In this document: one piece after another, positions 53,519-62,256 of the stretch
Layout: each line of letters begins with the position of its first letter
How positions within the stretch are numbered: position 1 is the stretch's first letter
Assembly (NCBI RefSeq): GCF_044466355.1
Contig: NZ_JBITMQ010000001.1
Span: 1,054,001 to 1,118,000, forward strand
Length of the DNA stretch: 64,000 nt
Reading direction: 5' to 3'
Source of the DNA: Actinophytocola sp044466355
GTDB taxonomy: Bacteria > Actinomycetota > Actinomycetes > Mycobacteriales > Pseudonocardiaceae
Translations under genes and position numbers: made by a program
The notes under the pieces: generated by a model
What the model was told of the DNA's origin: nothing
Database searches by the model: none
What the model saw: only the letters and a program-made list of their open reading frames with translations

Positions 53519-54798
53519 CTCCCGGGCAGGACGGGCACCCTCGGCAGCCCGGTGCGTTCGCCAAGCCACTCCCGCACCTGCTCCGCGTCCGGGCTCGCCG
53601 CGTCGTTGATCGCGTGTGGCGCCACCCGGCTGAAGTAGTCGGTGACGAGGCCGTCGGACTCGCGGACCAGCATTCCGGCCGCCTCCCCGTCCACGATCCA
53701 CGAGCCGAGGACGACGTGGTTGCCGTCGAACACCGGCAGTTCGGTGTACTGCTGGTAGACCCAGCCCTCCGCGCCGTAGTCCCCGGGCATCTCGACGTCC
53801 GGGGCACCGGCGCGGTGCACGCGGATGTTGTCGCCCTCCCTGCCGTGCAACGGTTTCGCGACCCACTCGGTGAGGTCGCCGGGGCCGTCGAAGTAGGCGG
53901 GCAGCAGCAACGGGTGGTCCGGGTTGCGTTCCCACAACACGGGCAGGAGCGCCTTCGTGCTCAGCAGCGCCTTCCACGCGGGCTCGAACCAGTGCACGCG
54001 GCGGGCCTCGGCGCGGTCGAGCAGCAGCCGCCCGAACCGGTCGTCGAGCATGAGCTCCCACGGGTACAGCTTGAACGCGTTGCGGATCTCGTTGCCCGCC
54101 CGGTCGACGAACACGGAGTTCGCCCGGTCCCAGCCGACGTCGTCGATGGGCTGCGCGACCGTCCGGAGACCGGCCTGCACGGCACAGTCCAGCATGTAGT
54201 GGACGGTCATCTCCATCTCGCCCGCGTCGGCGGCGTGCTGGGGGTCCAGGTACAGGAAGTGCACCAGGTCGCCGTCGAGCACGCCGGACTCGGCGAGGTC
54301 GCGCCACCGCCGCACCAGCCGGTCGTGGACGCTGTTCCACTGGTCGGTGCCGGGCATGACCTCCTCGACCCAGCGCCACTGGGCGACGCCGGTCTCCACC
54401 AGACCCGTCGGGGTGTCGCCGTTGATCTCCAGCATGCGCACGGGGCCGGCGGTCGCGAGGTCCGTACCCGTTGGGGCGAGGTCGAACCGCGCGTACACGG
54501 CCTCGTCGCCGCGCCGGATGGACTCGCGGATCAACTCCAGCGACCCGGCGGGCAGGCCGAGCCGCCGGTCGGTCGCCGTGGCGGCGAGGTACCCGGCGGC
54601 GTCCAGGCACATCGCCCACAGCTCTTCCGTCGCCGCCTCCAGCAGGAGGACCTCGGTCATCGAGAACTCGTACCAGGCGGCCTCGTTCCAGTACGGCACG
54701 GTCGTGCCGTCCTCGAGCGGCGTGACCGGGAAGATCAGCCCCTGCTCGGTGACGATCCGCTCCCACTCCGGGCGCGGGTCGACGAGGCGGCGGCGCAT
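53506..54798 (-). CDS. Glutathionylspermidine synthase-family ATP-grasp protein (YjfC/YgiC-like)
   Basis: 430 residues, the typical length of the stand-alone GSP_synth family. Marks include LEINGDTPTGLVETGVAQW near the N-terminal third, then KPLHGREGDN and VYQQYTELPVFDG in the ATP-grasp part. In enterobacteria this protein (YjfC/YgiC) lacks an amidase domain and its true substrate is unsettled. It is the last gene of a three-gene operon with a DUF350 membrane protein and a lipoprotein, the same trio as yjfM-yjfL-yjfC. The ATG overlaps the DUF350 stop (TGATG). Confidence 0.85.
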   Translation of the reverse strand: MRRRLVDPRPEWERIVTEQGLIFPVTPLEDGTTVPYWNEAAWYEFSMTEVLLLEAATEELWAMCLDAAGYLAATATDRRLGLPAGSLELIRESIRRGDEAVYARFDLAPTGTDLATAGPVRMLEINGDTPTGLVETGVAQWRWVEEVMPGTDQWNSVHDRLVRRWRDLAESGVLDGDLVHFLYLDPQHAADAGEMEMTVHYMLDCAVQAGLRTVAQPIDDVGWDRANSVFVDRAGNEIRNAFKLYPWELMLDDRFGRLLLDRAEARRVHWFEPAWKALLSTKALLPVLWERNPDHPLLLPAYFDGPGDLTEWVAKPLHGREGDNIRVHRAGAPDVEMPGDYGAEGWVYQQYTELPVFDGNHVVLGSWIVDGEAAGMLVRESDGLVTDYFSRVAPHAINDAASPDAEQVREWLGERTGLPRVPVLPGSQRR

Positions 54799-55250
54799 CA
54801 GGCGATGCTCGCGCAGACGATCCCGGCCACCGACAGCGACGCGGCGGCGGCGAGCACCGCCAGCGGGCGCACCGGCCCCGGTGTGCACACGATCTCCCGC
54901 AGCCGCCCGGGTGTGAGCGCCTCGACGACGAGGAACATCACGATGTTCAGCACGATGCCGAGCGCGCCGAACGCGACCGTCCACAGCAGCGCCGTGCCGA
55001 GGTCCGTCTGGCCGTTGGTCCAGATCGCGGTGAACAGCACGAGCGCGTTGGACAGCGTCCACGCACCGGCGACCACCCCGGCGGACTGGGACGGCATCGT
55101 CTCCTCGTCCCCGTCGGGGTCGCCGCGCAGCTGCCTGCCGAGGTGGCCGGGCGTGATCAGGTCGAGGACGTAGTAGGCGGCCACGAGCAGCGCTCCCGCG
55201 GTGAACGCGTAGACCACGGCGTGCAGCATGGCGTTGAGCAGGTTGTTCAT
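54798..55250 (-). CDS. DUF350 membrane protein (YjfL-like)
   Basis: 150 residues with four hydrophobic helices. The pattern AFTAGALLVAAYYVLDLITPG followed by an acidic loop and SNALVLFTAIWTNG is characteristic of DUF350. The function is unknown; it consistently accompanies the GSP-synthase-like gene. Its stop codon is coupled to that gene's start (TGATG). ATG 55250 is the natural start of the first helix. Confidence 0.85.
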   Translation of the reverse strand: MNNLLNAMLHAVVYAFTAGALLVAAYYVLDLITPGHLGRQLRGDPDGDEETMPSQSAGVVAGAWTLSNALVLFTAIWTNGQTDLGTALLWTVAFGALGIVLNIVMFLVVEALTPGRLREIVCTPGPVRPLAVLAAAASLSVAGIVCASIA

Positions 55251-55292
55251 TCCGGTGCTTTCTCGAGGTGCCGGGATCGAAGTGGGGTGGGG

Positions 55293-55682
55293 TCAGGAGG
55301 AGACGCCGCCGCTCCTGCCGCCGAAGCCGCCGTAGTCGGTCGACGAACCGCCGGAGTCGCTGTACCCGCCGGACGACGACCGGGGACCGCCGGTCACCGA
55401 CCCGCTCGGCCTGCTGGTGCTGCCGCCGGAAACCCGGCTCCCGACGGACGGGACCCGATGGCCACTGCTGATGTAGTACCAGCTGTAGCCGCCGCTGTAG
55501 GAGCTGTAGTCGTCGTCGTCTTCGCACTCGTAGTCGGCGACCCGTTCGCGGGTCTCCTCGTCGATGCAGACGGCCTGGTAGTCCGGGGACGACGTGCAGC
55601 CGCTCAGTGCCGCGGCCGCGAGTGCCGTGACCCCGATGACGACGCTCGCCGAACGCATCCGGCGCCTCGGGGTGTCACCCAT
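55293..55682 (-). CDS. Small Ser/Gly-rich lipoprotein (YjfM/YgiB-like position)
   Basis: 129 residues. A lipoprotein signal ends at ALSGC, so it is membrane-anchored outside the cell. The first 40 residues of the mature part have two cysteines (AVCIDEETRERVADYECEDD) and an acidic run. The rest is a Ser/Gly/Tyr-rich, probably disordered tail. It occupies the position of YjfM/YgiB in the yjfMLC operon and has the same general build (short Cys pair, low-complexity C-terminus). ATG 55682 has GGAGGACG before it. Confidence 0.75.
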   Translation of the reverse strand: MGDTPRRRMRSASVVIGVTALAAAALSGCTSSPDYQAVCIDEETRERVADYECEDDDDYSSYSGGYSWYYISSGHRVPSVGSRVSGGSTSRPSGSVTGGPRSSSGGYSDSGGSSTDYGGFGGRSGGVSS

Positions 55683-55860
55683 GGTCGTCCTCCTCCGTCC
55701 AGTGCAGTCCAGTGCCGTCCGCAACCGCCGCGGGTCATCGCGCACCACGCGATGGACCTCGCGGAGTTCGTCTGTCGGTAGCGTGTGGCGGACTTTAGCG
55801 AGCCGCGGAGGCGGGTGAGGGTGGATTCGCGCCAATTGCCGAATAGTTGCGTCCGATCCG

Positions 55861-56730
55861 TCAGAGCCGGTGCACGGTGCGGTCGGTGACGGCGGTCAGT
55901 TTGGCCGGGTTGGCGACGTTGTGGATGCCGGCGACGCGGCCCTGCTCGTCCAGGTCGAGGGTCAGGGTCGCGACCACGCGGCCCGCGCCGCTGAACACGA
56001 TGCCCGGGGCGCCGTTCAGCTCGACCACCTCGGCGCGCATGTCCGCCGGAACCACACCTTCGTACGTCCGCGTCGCGATGCCGGCGAACCACTTGGCGAC
56101 GCGCTCGGCACCCGACACCGGGCGGGTCGCCTGGCGGACCTTGCCGCCGCCGTCCGTCCACAGCGTCACGTCCGGGGCCAGCAGTTGCATGAGCGTGTTG
56201 ATGTCACCGCCGGAGGCGGCCGCGACGAACCGGTCGGTCACCTCGCGCTGCCGCGTGCGTCCCGCGTGGAACCTCGGCCGCCGCGCCCGCACGTGTCCGC
56301 GCGCCCGGTGCGCGGCCTGCCGCACGGTGTCCTCCGAGCGTTCGACCGCCTCGGCGATCTCGCCGTAGCCGAAGCCGAACGCCTCCTTCAGCACGAACAC
56401 GGCGCGCTCCAACGGGGTCAGCGACTCCAGCACCACCAGCAGCGCCATCGACACCGTCTCGGCGTCGGTGGTCTCATCGGTGATGACCGGCTCCGGCAGC
56501 CACGGACCGAGGTAGGTCTCGCGCTGCCGTGACGCCGACCGCAGCCGGTCCATCGCCACGTTCGTCACGATCCGCACCAGGTACGCCTTCGGGTCGGCGA
56601 CCGCGCCGCGGTCGGCCGCCGACCAGCGCACCCAGGTGTCCTGCACCGCGTCCTCGGCGTCGGCGGCCGACCCGAGGACGCGGTAGGCGACCGAGAACAG
56701 CAGGTTCCTGTGCTCGTCGAAGACCGTCAT
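55861..56730 (-). CDS. ECF41-type sigma factor with SnoaL-like C-terminal domain (SigJ-like)
   Basis: 289 residues, longer than a basic ECF factor. Residues 1-160 carry region 2 (AEDAVQDTWVRWSAADRG) and region 4 (FVLKEAFGFGYGEIAEAVERSEDTVRQAAHRA). The last ~110 residues form a SnoaL/NTF2-like domain, which in the ECF41 group regulates the sigma factor in cis instead of a separate anti-sigma factor. ECF41 genes typically sit with an oxidoreductase or carboxymuconolactone decarboxylase gene; here the FAD oxidoreductase precedes it and overlaps by 4 bases (ATGA). The stop is at 55861. Confidence 0.85.
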   Translation of the reverse strand: MTVFDEHRNLLFSVAYRVLGSAADAEDAVQDTWVRWSAADRGAVADPKAYLVRIVTNVAMDRLRSASRQRETYLGPWLPEPVITDETTDAETVSMALLVVLESLTPLERAVFVLKEAFGFGYGEIAEAVERSEDTVRQAAHRARGHVRARRPRFHAGRTRQREVTDRFVAAASGGDINTLMQLLAPDVTLWTDGGGKVRQATRPVSGAERVAKWFAGIATRTYEGVVPADMRAEVVELNGAPGIVFSGAGRVVATLTLDLDEQGRVAGIHNVANPAKLTAVTDRTVHRL

Positions 56731-57860
56731 CGCGTGTAGCGGCCGCCGTGCGGCCAGATCGCGCCCGACCTGGGCATCCTGGTCATCCGGCGGAACGTCG
56801 GCCACGGCGAGGAACTCACCGTCTCCTTGTACCAGACGGCGCGGCGGCCGGTGAGCGACAGCCTCCTCGGCGCGCCGTCCGGCTTGGTGAACTGGACGAC
56901 GGCGTCGTGCCTGCCCAGGCTCACCGGCGTGTGGTAGTAGCCGAACCGGAAAGGCTTGGGCGCCTTGCCGTTCAGCTCCCGCACGATCGACACCGCCGCG
57001 TGCACCCCGGTCGGCATGCCGCTCTGGCACGTGCCGTGCAGCACGCCGAAACCCAGCCGGACCGCCGCGGCGTCCCCGACCACGTACACGTCCGGGTGCG
57101 ACACCGACCGCAGCGCCGGGTCCGTGACGATCCGGCCCCGTTCGTCGGCCTCGAGTTCCCTGGCCAGCCTGGGTACCCGCACGCCGCTCGTCCACAACAC
57201 CACGTCCGCCGCGATCGTCTCCCCGCCCACGAGCCGCACCGCGTCCGGCAGCACCTTGCCGATGTCTCCACTGTGGACGCGCACCCCGAGCCGCCCCAAC
57301 GTGTCGTGCAGGTGCGCCTTGGCCTTCGGCCCCATGCCCGCGCCCGGTTCCTCCCGGCCGAGCAGCACGACGTCCAGGCCCGGGTGCTGTTCGGCGATCT
57401 CGGCCGCGGCCTCCACCCCGGTGAGTCCGCTGCCGCAGACGACGACCGTGCCGGAGTCCATTCCGGACAGCCGGTGGGCGAGCGACTCGGCGTGGTCGAG
57501 GGTGTAGGCGTGTTCGTCCGCGCCGGGCACCGAGGAGGTGTCGGTGACCGAACCCAGCGCGTAGACCAGGGTGTCGTACTCGACGACCCGCTCGTCGTCC
57601 ACCCGGACGGCGCGCGCGTCGACGTCCACCGCGGTGACCCAGCCGCACACGAGGTCGACGTCGGGCAGCAGGTCGGGGATGTTCAGCTCGGCCAGCTCCT
57701 GCCCGGACGCGACCTGGTGGAGCCGGAGCCGCTCGGTGAACCGGGCGCTCGCGTTGACGACGGTGATCCGCACGTCGTCCCGCCGCCGGGTGCGCCCCAC
57801 CAGGTGCGACGCGGCCGACATGCCCGTGTACCCGGCGCCGAGAACCACGATCCTGTGCAT
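56727..57860 (-). CDS. FAD-dependent NADH dehydrogenase-like oxidoreductase (ECF41 partner)
   Basis: 377 residues. N-terminal FAD motif IVVLGAGYTGMSAASHL, NADH motif TVVVCGSGLTGVEAAAEIAE and the second FAD contact HPDVYVVGDAAAVRLG. This is the NDH-2/FerB-like arrangement, but no C-terminal membrane helix is apparent. It is co-translated with the ECF41 sigma gene (ATGA). Sigma factors of that group are reported to control such oxidoreductase genes, so feedback within the pair is likely. ATG 57860 has GGAAAGGA before it. Confidence 0.85.
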   Translation of the reverse strand: MHRIVVLGAGYTGMSAASHLVGRTRRRDDVRITVVNASARFTERLRLHQVASGQELAELNIPDLLPDVDLVCGWVTAVDVDARAVRVDDERVVEYDTLVYALGSVTDTSSVPGADEHAYTLDHAESLAHRLSGMDSGTVVVCGSGLTGVEAAAEIAEQHPGLDVVLLGREEPGAGMGPKAKAHLHDTLGRLGVRVHSGDIGKVLPDAVRLVGGETIAADVVLWTSGVRVPRLARELEADERGRIVTDPALRSVSHPDVYVVGDAAAVRLGFGVLHGTCQSGMPTGVHAAVSIVRELNGKAPKPFRFGYYHTPVSLGRHDAVVQFTKPDGAPRRLSLTGRRAVWYKETVSSSPWPTFRRMTRMPRSGAIWPHGGRYTR

Positions 57861-57999
57861 GGTGTCAGTCCTTTCCACTCGGTTGACGACCACGAGACGG
57901 GACAGGCATCCGCGGCCGTGAACCGGGGTGAGCGCGATCACATGTCAGGAGAGCGCGTTCACGGCGCGGCACCGCAGTCTTGTGCTCGGGTGTGGCCTG

Positions 58000-58027
58000 T
58001 GGCACAGTCGAATGTCACTGAGTGCCA
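58000..58027. promoter_or_regulatory. Inverted repeat in the MFS-esterase promoter region
   Basis: TGGCAC (58000-58005) and GTGCCA (58022-58027) flank 16 bases. It lies about 35 bases before the GTG start of the transporter and could be an operator. Several TGTCA direct copies (58013, 58034, 58044) accompany it. Confidence 0.35.
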
Positions 58028-58060
58028 AATCGGTGTCATCCAGTGTCATAGGAGATCCTG

Positions 58061-59401
58061 GTGAACCAGCCTGACCAGTCTGACGACGATGTTCTGCACG
58101 CCGTGGCAAGCCGCAAGGCCGCGCTCCACCTCCTGCCGATCCTCTGCCTCGTCTACTTCATGGCCTTCGTGGACCGCACCAACGTCGGCCTGGCCAAGAC
58201 CTCGCTCGAAGCCGACGTGGGCATCAGCGCCGCGGCGTACGGCGTCGGCGCGGGGATCTTCTTCCTCAGCTACGCACTGCTGGAGGTGCCCAGCAACCTG
58301 ATCATGCACCGCGTCGGCCCGCGGCGGTGGATCGCCCGCATCGCCCTGACCTGGGGTGCGCTCTGCGCCTGCATGATGTTCGTGCAGGACGAGCTCTCGT
58401 TCTACGTCGTCCGGTTCCTGCTCGGCGCGGCGGAAGCGGGCCTGTACCCGGCGCTCATGTACATCATCACCGTCTGGTTCTCGCAGAAGCAGCGGGTCAC
58501 GATGGTCGGGATCATCTACCTCGCCGTGTGCGCGGGCCTCGCCCTCGGCGGCCCGATCGGTGGGGCGCTGATGGAACTCCACGGCGCGGGCGGGCTGTTC
58601 GGCTGGCAGTGGATGTTCCTCGTCGAGGGTGCGATCACGATCGTGGTCGCGTTCGTCGTGCTGCGCATGGTGCCAGACCGCCCGGCGGACGCACCCTGGC
58701 TGACCGAGCCGGAGGCCGAGGTGCTGGCCGACCGCGCGGTCGTACGCGGGGCACCGGCGCACACCTCGTTGAAGGGCAACGTCAAGGTCGCCTTCGGCAG
58801 GCCGTTCATCCTCGCGCTGTCCGCGGTCTACTTCGCGAACCAGGTCAACAGTGTGGCCATCCAGTACAACTTCCCGTCGATCGTCGAGAGCCTGGACGTC
58901 GAGGGGTCCTTCCTGATCGGCGTCGTGAGCGGCAGCGTGGGCATCGGCGCGTTCATCGGCGTGCTCGTCATCCCGTGGTTCCAGCGCCGCGTGCGGAACG
59001 AGATGCGCGTGCTGATGTTCGTGACCGTGGCGACGGCGCTGGTGGCGGTCGCCTACGCGTTCTCCGACGGCGCGGTCGCACGCATCCTCCTGATCGACCT
59101 CGCCATGCTGCTGCTCATCGGCGTCCTGCCGCTGTACTGGTCGGTCGCGATGGCGCGGATGTCCGGTCTCATGGCCGCGGCGGGGCTGGCGTTCATCAAC
59201 ATGGTCGGCCTGCTCGGCGGGTTCGTCGGGCCGTACCTGTACGGGTTCGCCGAGAGCACGGGGAGCGAGTCGGCCGGTTTCGCCGTGCTCGTCGGTGCTT
59301 CCGTGGTCGGCGTGCTGCTCGTGCCGTTGCTGTGGCGGACCGTGCGTGCCGAGGACGCGGCGACCACGGGCGCCCTGGTCGGTGTGGAGGGGAACAAATG
59401 A
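58061..59401 (+). CDS. ACS-family MFS transporter (anion:cation symporter)
   Basis: 446 residues with 12 predicted helices. The N-terminus FVDRTNVGLAKTSLEADVGIS and EVPSNLIMHRVGPRRWIARI are signatures of the ACS family (tartrate, phthalate, glucarate, pantothenate). It imports an organic anion. The start is GTG 58061 with AGGAGA before it. The carboxylesterase gene overlaps its end (ATGA), so the two form a unit: the secreted esterase may release the acid that this protein takes up. The substrate is not identifiable. Confidence 0.85.
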   Translation: MNQPDQSDDDVLHAVASRKAALHLLPILCLVYFMAFVDRTNVGLAKTSLEADVGISAAAYGVGAGIFFLSYALLEVPSNLIMHRVGPRRWIARIALTWGALCACMMFVQDELSFYVVRFLLGAAEAGLYPALMYIITVWFSQKQRVTMVGIIYLAVCAGLALGGPIGGALMELHGAGGLFGWQWMFLVEGAITIVVAFVVLRMVPDRPADAPWLTEPEAEVLADRAVVRGAPAHTSLKGNVKVAFGRPFILALSAVYFANQVNSVAIQYNFPSIVESLDVEGSFLIGVVSGSVGIGAFIGVLVIPWFQRRVRNEMRVLMFVTVATALVAVAYAFSDGAVARILLIDLAMLLLIGVLPLYWSVAMARMSGLMAAAGLAFINMVGLLGGFVGPYLYGFAESTGSESAGFAVLVGASVVGVLLVPLLWRTVRAEDAATTGALVGVEGNK

Positions 59402-61011
59402 CTGTGCTGAAGCGGTTCCTGACCGTCGTCCTCGGTGTCACGGTCGTCGCGACCACCGTGGCGGCCCCGGTCGCGAGCGCGCGCGGTGCGGCCACGGTCC
59501 GGCACACGAGTCTCGGGTTCGTCAGGGGCGTCGACGAGGCCGGAAGTCTGTCGTGGCGCGGCATCCCGTACGCCGAGCCACCCGTCGGGCGGTTGCGCTG
59601 GCACGCCCCGGTGACCCACCGGCCGTGGCACGGCGTGCGGGACGCACGCGAGTTCGGCGACGGCTGTGTCCAAGAAGGACGGTTCTTCAGCCCGGCGCCC
59701 AGCGGACCGCACTACGGGCTCGACATCCGCGACGGGCTGAAGAAACCGGTCGGCGCCGAGGACTGCCTGACGCTCAACGTGTTCCGACCCGCGGACCGGC
59801 GGGAGAACCTCCCGGTCATCGTGTTCGTGTACGGCGGCAGCAACATGGTCGGCTACTCGGCCGACCCGATGTACGACGGCCGTGCGCTGGCACGGAAAGC
59901 GGGCGCGGTCGTGGTCACCGTCAACTACCGGGTCGGCGTGTTCGGGTGGCTCGACCTGCCCGGCCGCGGTACCGGTGACCGGCTCGGCGACTCGGGGAAC
60001 TTCGGGACGCTGGACCAGCTCGAGGCGCTCCGCTTCGTCAACCGCAACGCGCGGGCCTTCGGCGGTGACCCGGGGAACGTGACCGTGATGGGCGAGTCCG
60101 CGGGCGCGGTCAACGTGTGGGCGCTCGTGGTCTCGCCGCTGAGCAAGGGCCTGATGGACAAGGCGATCCCGCTGAGCGGCGGCCTGCGGTTCGCGACGCC
60201 TGCGGCCGCACGCGCCTACGCCGACCGGTTCGTCGACGAGGCGGCCGGCCCCGAAGGTGACGTGGCCGACCTGCGGGCCATGTCCGCCGAGGACCTCGTC
60301 CGCGCACAGGTGCGCCTCGGCGCCGTGATCGGCGACCCGCCCCGGGTGATCGGCGACGGCACCGTGCTGCCCGCCGACCCGTACGCGGCGATCGCGGCGG
60401 GGGAGTACCGCGACGTCCCGGTCCTCGCGGGCAACACGACCGAGGAGGGGAAGCTCTTCGGGGCGGTCATCGGCGCGCACCGCCCCACCGACTACGACCG
60501 GTTCACCCTGCAGTACGAGTTCGACCCGGACCGGCCGTCGGAGTTGACGGTCGAGGACCTGATCGCCGACCGCTACCTGCCGGTCGACGGCCCCGGCGGG
60601 TGGAACGAGGCCGCCGACCAGCTGACCGACGCCATCTTCATGGGAATCGTCGAGGACTCCATGAACTCTGTGCTGGCGGCCGGGAACGAACGGCTGTACT
60701 ACTACCAGTTCGGCTGGAACCAGCAGCCCGCTCCCTTCGACACGGTGTACGGCGCGGTGCACGCCCTCGACCTGCCGTTCGTGTTCCACACGTTCGACGA
60801 CGGGGTGTTCGCCCACTCGTTCAGCCGCCGCAACGAGCCGGGCCGGCTGGCGCTGTCGGACCTGATGATCGACAGCGTCCGCGCGTTCGTCCGCACGGGG
60901 AGCCCGCAGCACGCCGGCCTCGGCGCGCGGTGGAGCCAGTGGCCGCGGAGCATGGTCTTCGACGCCACCGACGTGACCGCGACCGCCCGCCCCGGCGCGT
61001 TCGGCGGCTGA
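59398..61011 (+). CDS. Secreted type-B carboxylesterase
   Basis: 537 residues. A Sec signal peptide (MTVLKRFLTVVLGVTVVATTVAAP) ends at about residue 29. The nucleophile is S234 in GESAG. The type-B marker EDCLTLNVF follows the N-terminal loop, and H455 (VHALDLPF) is the likely base. It hydrolyses esters of alcohols or phenols outside the cell. It is coupled to the ACS transporter. The C-terminus is the normal family length. Confidence 0.85.
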   Translation: MTVLKRFLTVVLGVTVVATTVAAPVASARGAATVRHTSLGFVRGVDEAGSLSWRGIPYAEPPVGRLRWHAPVTHRPWHGVRDAREFGDGCVQEGRFFSPAPSGPHYGLDIRDGLKKPVGAEDCLTLNVFRPADRRENLPVIVFVYGGSNMVGYSADPMYDGRALARKAGAVVVTVNYRVGVFGWLDLPGRGTGDRLGDSGNFGTLDQLEALRFVNRNARAFGGDPGNVTVMGESAGAVNVWALVVSPLSKGLMDKAIPLSGGLRFATPAAARAYADRFVDEAAGPEGDVADLRAMSAEDLVRAQVRLGAVIGDPPRVIGDGTVLPADPYAAIAAGEYRDVPVLAGNTTEEGKLFGAVIGAHRPTDYDRFTLQYEFDPDRPSELTVEDLIADRYLPVDGPGGWNEAADQLTDAIFMGIVEDSMNSVLAAGNERLYYYQFGWNQQPAPFDTVYGAVHALDLPFVFHTFDDGVFAHSFSRRNEPGRLALSDLMIDSVRAFVRTGSPQHAGLGARWSQWPRSMVFDATDVTATARPGAFGG

Positions 61012-61075
61012 CCGGCGCGGACCCGTCCGGCGGCCTAGACTCGCCGGACGGGTTCGCGCGAGAGGAGGGGAGTCG

Positions 61076-61753
61076 GTGGCGGTCGACCGCGCGTTGGAGA
61101 CGAAGTACCGCATCGCGGAAACGGCGATGGCGTTGTTCCTGGAGCAGGGCTACGAAAGCGTCACCGTGGAGGCGGTGGCCGACGCGTCCCGCGTGTCCCG
61201 CCGGACGGTGTTCCGCCACTTCGACGGCAAGGACGAGCTGGCGTTCCCCGACCACTCCGCCCGCCTCGAACTGCTGTCCCGCCACCTGGTCGCCCCGACC
61301 GGCGTCCGCACCCCGGTGGACATCGTCATCGCGGCCACCGAGGCGGTGCTGCTCGACTTCCTGAGCCGCCCCGAGCTGGTCCTCCGCCGCTACCGGCTGA
61401 CCAGGCTGGTGCCGGAGCTGCGCAGGCGGGAGGTCCTCGAACACGAGCGGTACGTGGCGATGACGAGGGCCTACCTGCGTGACCACCTGCCCGCGGACGG
61501 CCCCCCGTTCCTGCCGATGGCCCTCGCGGCCCTCATCGACGCGATGCACCGGTCGGCGCTGGGTAACTTCGCCCGCAGCGACGGGACGACGGACGCGTTC
61601 GCCGAGCTGAAGGACGGCATGGAGTGGATCCGCGGGACGTTGTCCACCGACCCGGCCGCGGGTAGCCCGCTGCTGCTGGCGGTGCTGCCGGACACCGCCG
61701 CCGTGCGGCAGTCGCTGTCGGCGCTGCGCGCGGAGGCGCAGGACCTGCTCTGA
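61076..61753 (+). CDS. TetR family transcriptional regulator
   Basis: 225 residues. The HTH is clear (ETAMALFLEQGYESVTVEAVADASRVSRRTVFRHF). The C-terminal domain has no recognisable ligand pocket. It starts at GTG 61076 with the strong site GAGAGGAGGGGAG, 64 bases after the esterase stop, so it may regulate the transporter-esterase unit or be independent. Confidence 0.85.
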   Translation: MAVDRALETKYRIAETAMALFLEQGYESVTVEAVADASRVSRRTVFRHFDGKDELAFPDHSARLELLSRHLVAPTGVRTPVDIVIAATEAVLLDFLSRPELVLRRYRLTRLVPELRRREVLEHERYVAMTRAYLRDHLPADGPPFLPMALAALIDAMHRSALGNFARSDGTTDAFAELKDGMEWIRGTLSTDPAAGSPLLLAVLPDTAAVRQSLSALRAEAQDLL

Positions 61754-61791
61754 CCCGACCGCGGCGACCGGCACTATAGGCTGGCGGCATC

Positions 61792-62154
61792 GTGAACCTG
61801 GAAAGACCCGCGTTCGTGCTGCACGACCACCGCAAGCCGCGGCCGCACTTCGACCTGCGGCTGGAGGAGAACGGCGTTCTGCGCTCGTGGGCGGTCCCAC
61901 GTGGACTGCCGGGCAAGCCGGGGGAGAACCGGCTGGCGATCGCCGTGCCCGACCACGACCTCGACCACCTCGAGTACGAGGACGAGCACAAGTCCATCGC
62001 CGACATCGGCTGGTGGGAGGAACACGACCGCACCCCGCGCCGGTTCGTCTTCACCCTGCACGGCCGCCGCGACGACGTGCGCTACGTCCTCATCGACACC
62101 GGCACCGACTGGCTACTGCGCCGCACCAACGACCAACAGCGATCCCGCACGTGA
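61792..62154 (+). CDS. Stand-alone LigD-type 3'-phosphoesterase domain protein
   Basis: 120 residues corresponding to the phosphoesterase (PE) domain of bacterial DNA ligase D. The metal/catalytic signature HDHRKPRPHFDLRLE is at residues 11-25, followed by SWAVPRGLP and the characteristic IADIGWWEE-like loop. LigD-PE removes 3'-phosphates and ribonucleotides at breaks during end joining. Actinomycetes often encode it apart from the ligase and polymerase domains; no Ku, ligase or polymerase gene is in this window. GTG start at 61792. A TATAGG box 13 bases before it suggests a promoter. Confidence 0.85.
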   Translation: MNLERPAFVLHDHRKPRPHFDLRLEENGVLRSWAVPRGLPGKPGENRLAIAVPDHDLDHLEYEDEHKSIADIGWWEEHDRTPRRFVFTLHGRRDDVRYVLIDTGTDWLLRRTNDQQRSRT

Positions 62155-62256
62155 TCAGGTCGTCGCCCGGCACCGCGTGTTGTGCGGGGGCTGTGCCCGT
62201 CGTCGGTAGCGTCCCCGGCATCCGAGGATCGACCACGGGGAAGAACGGGGAAACAC

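Noticed and set aside
57861..58060. ECF41 consensus promoter (TGTCACA...CGTC) before the oxidoreductase-sigma operon
   Set aside because: TGTCA-like and CGTC-like pieces exist but not at a proper spacing and orientation on the minus strand.
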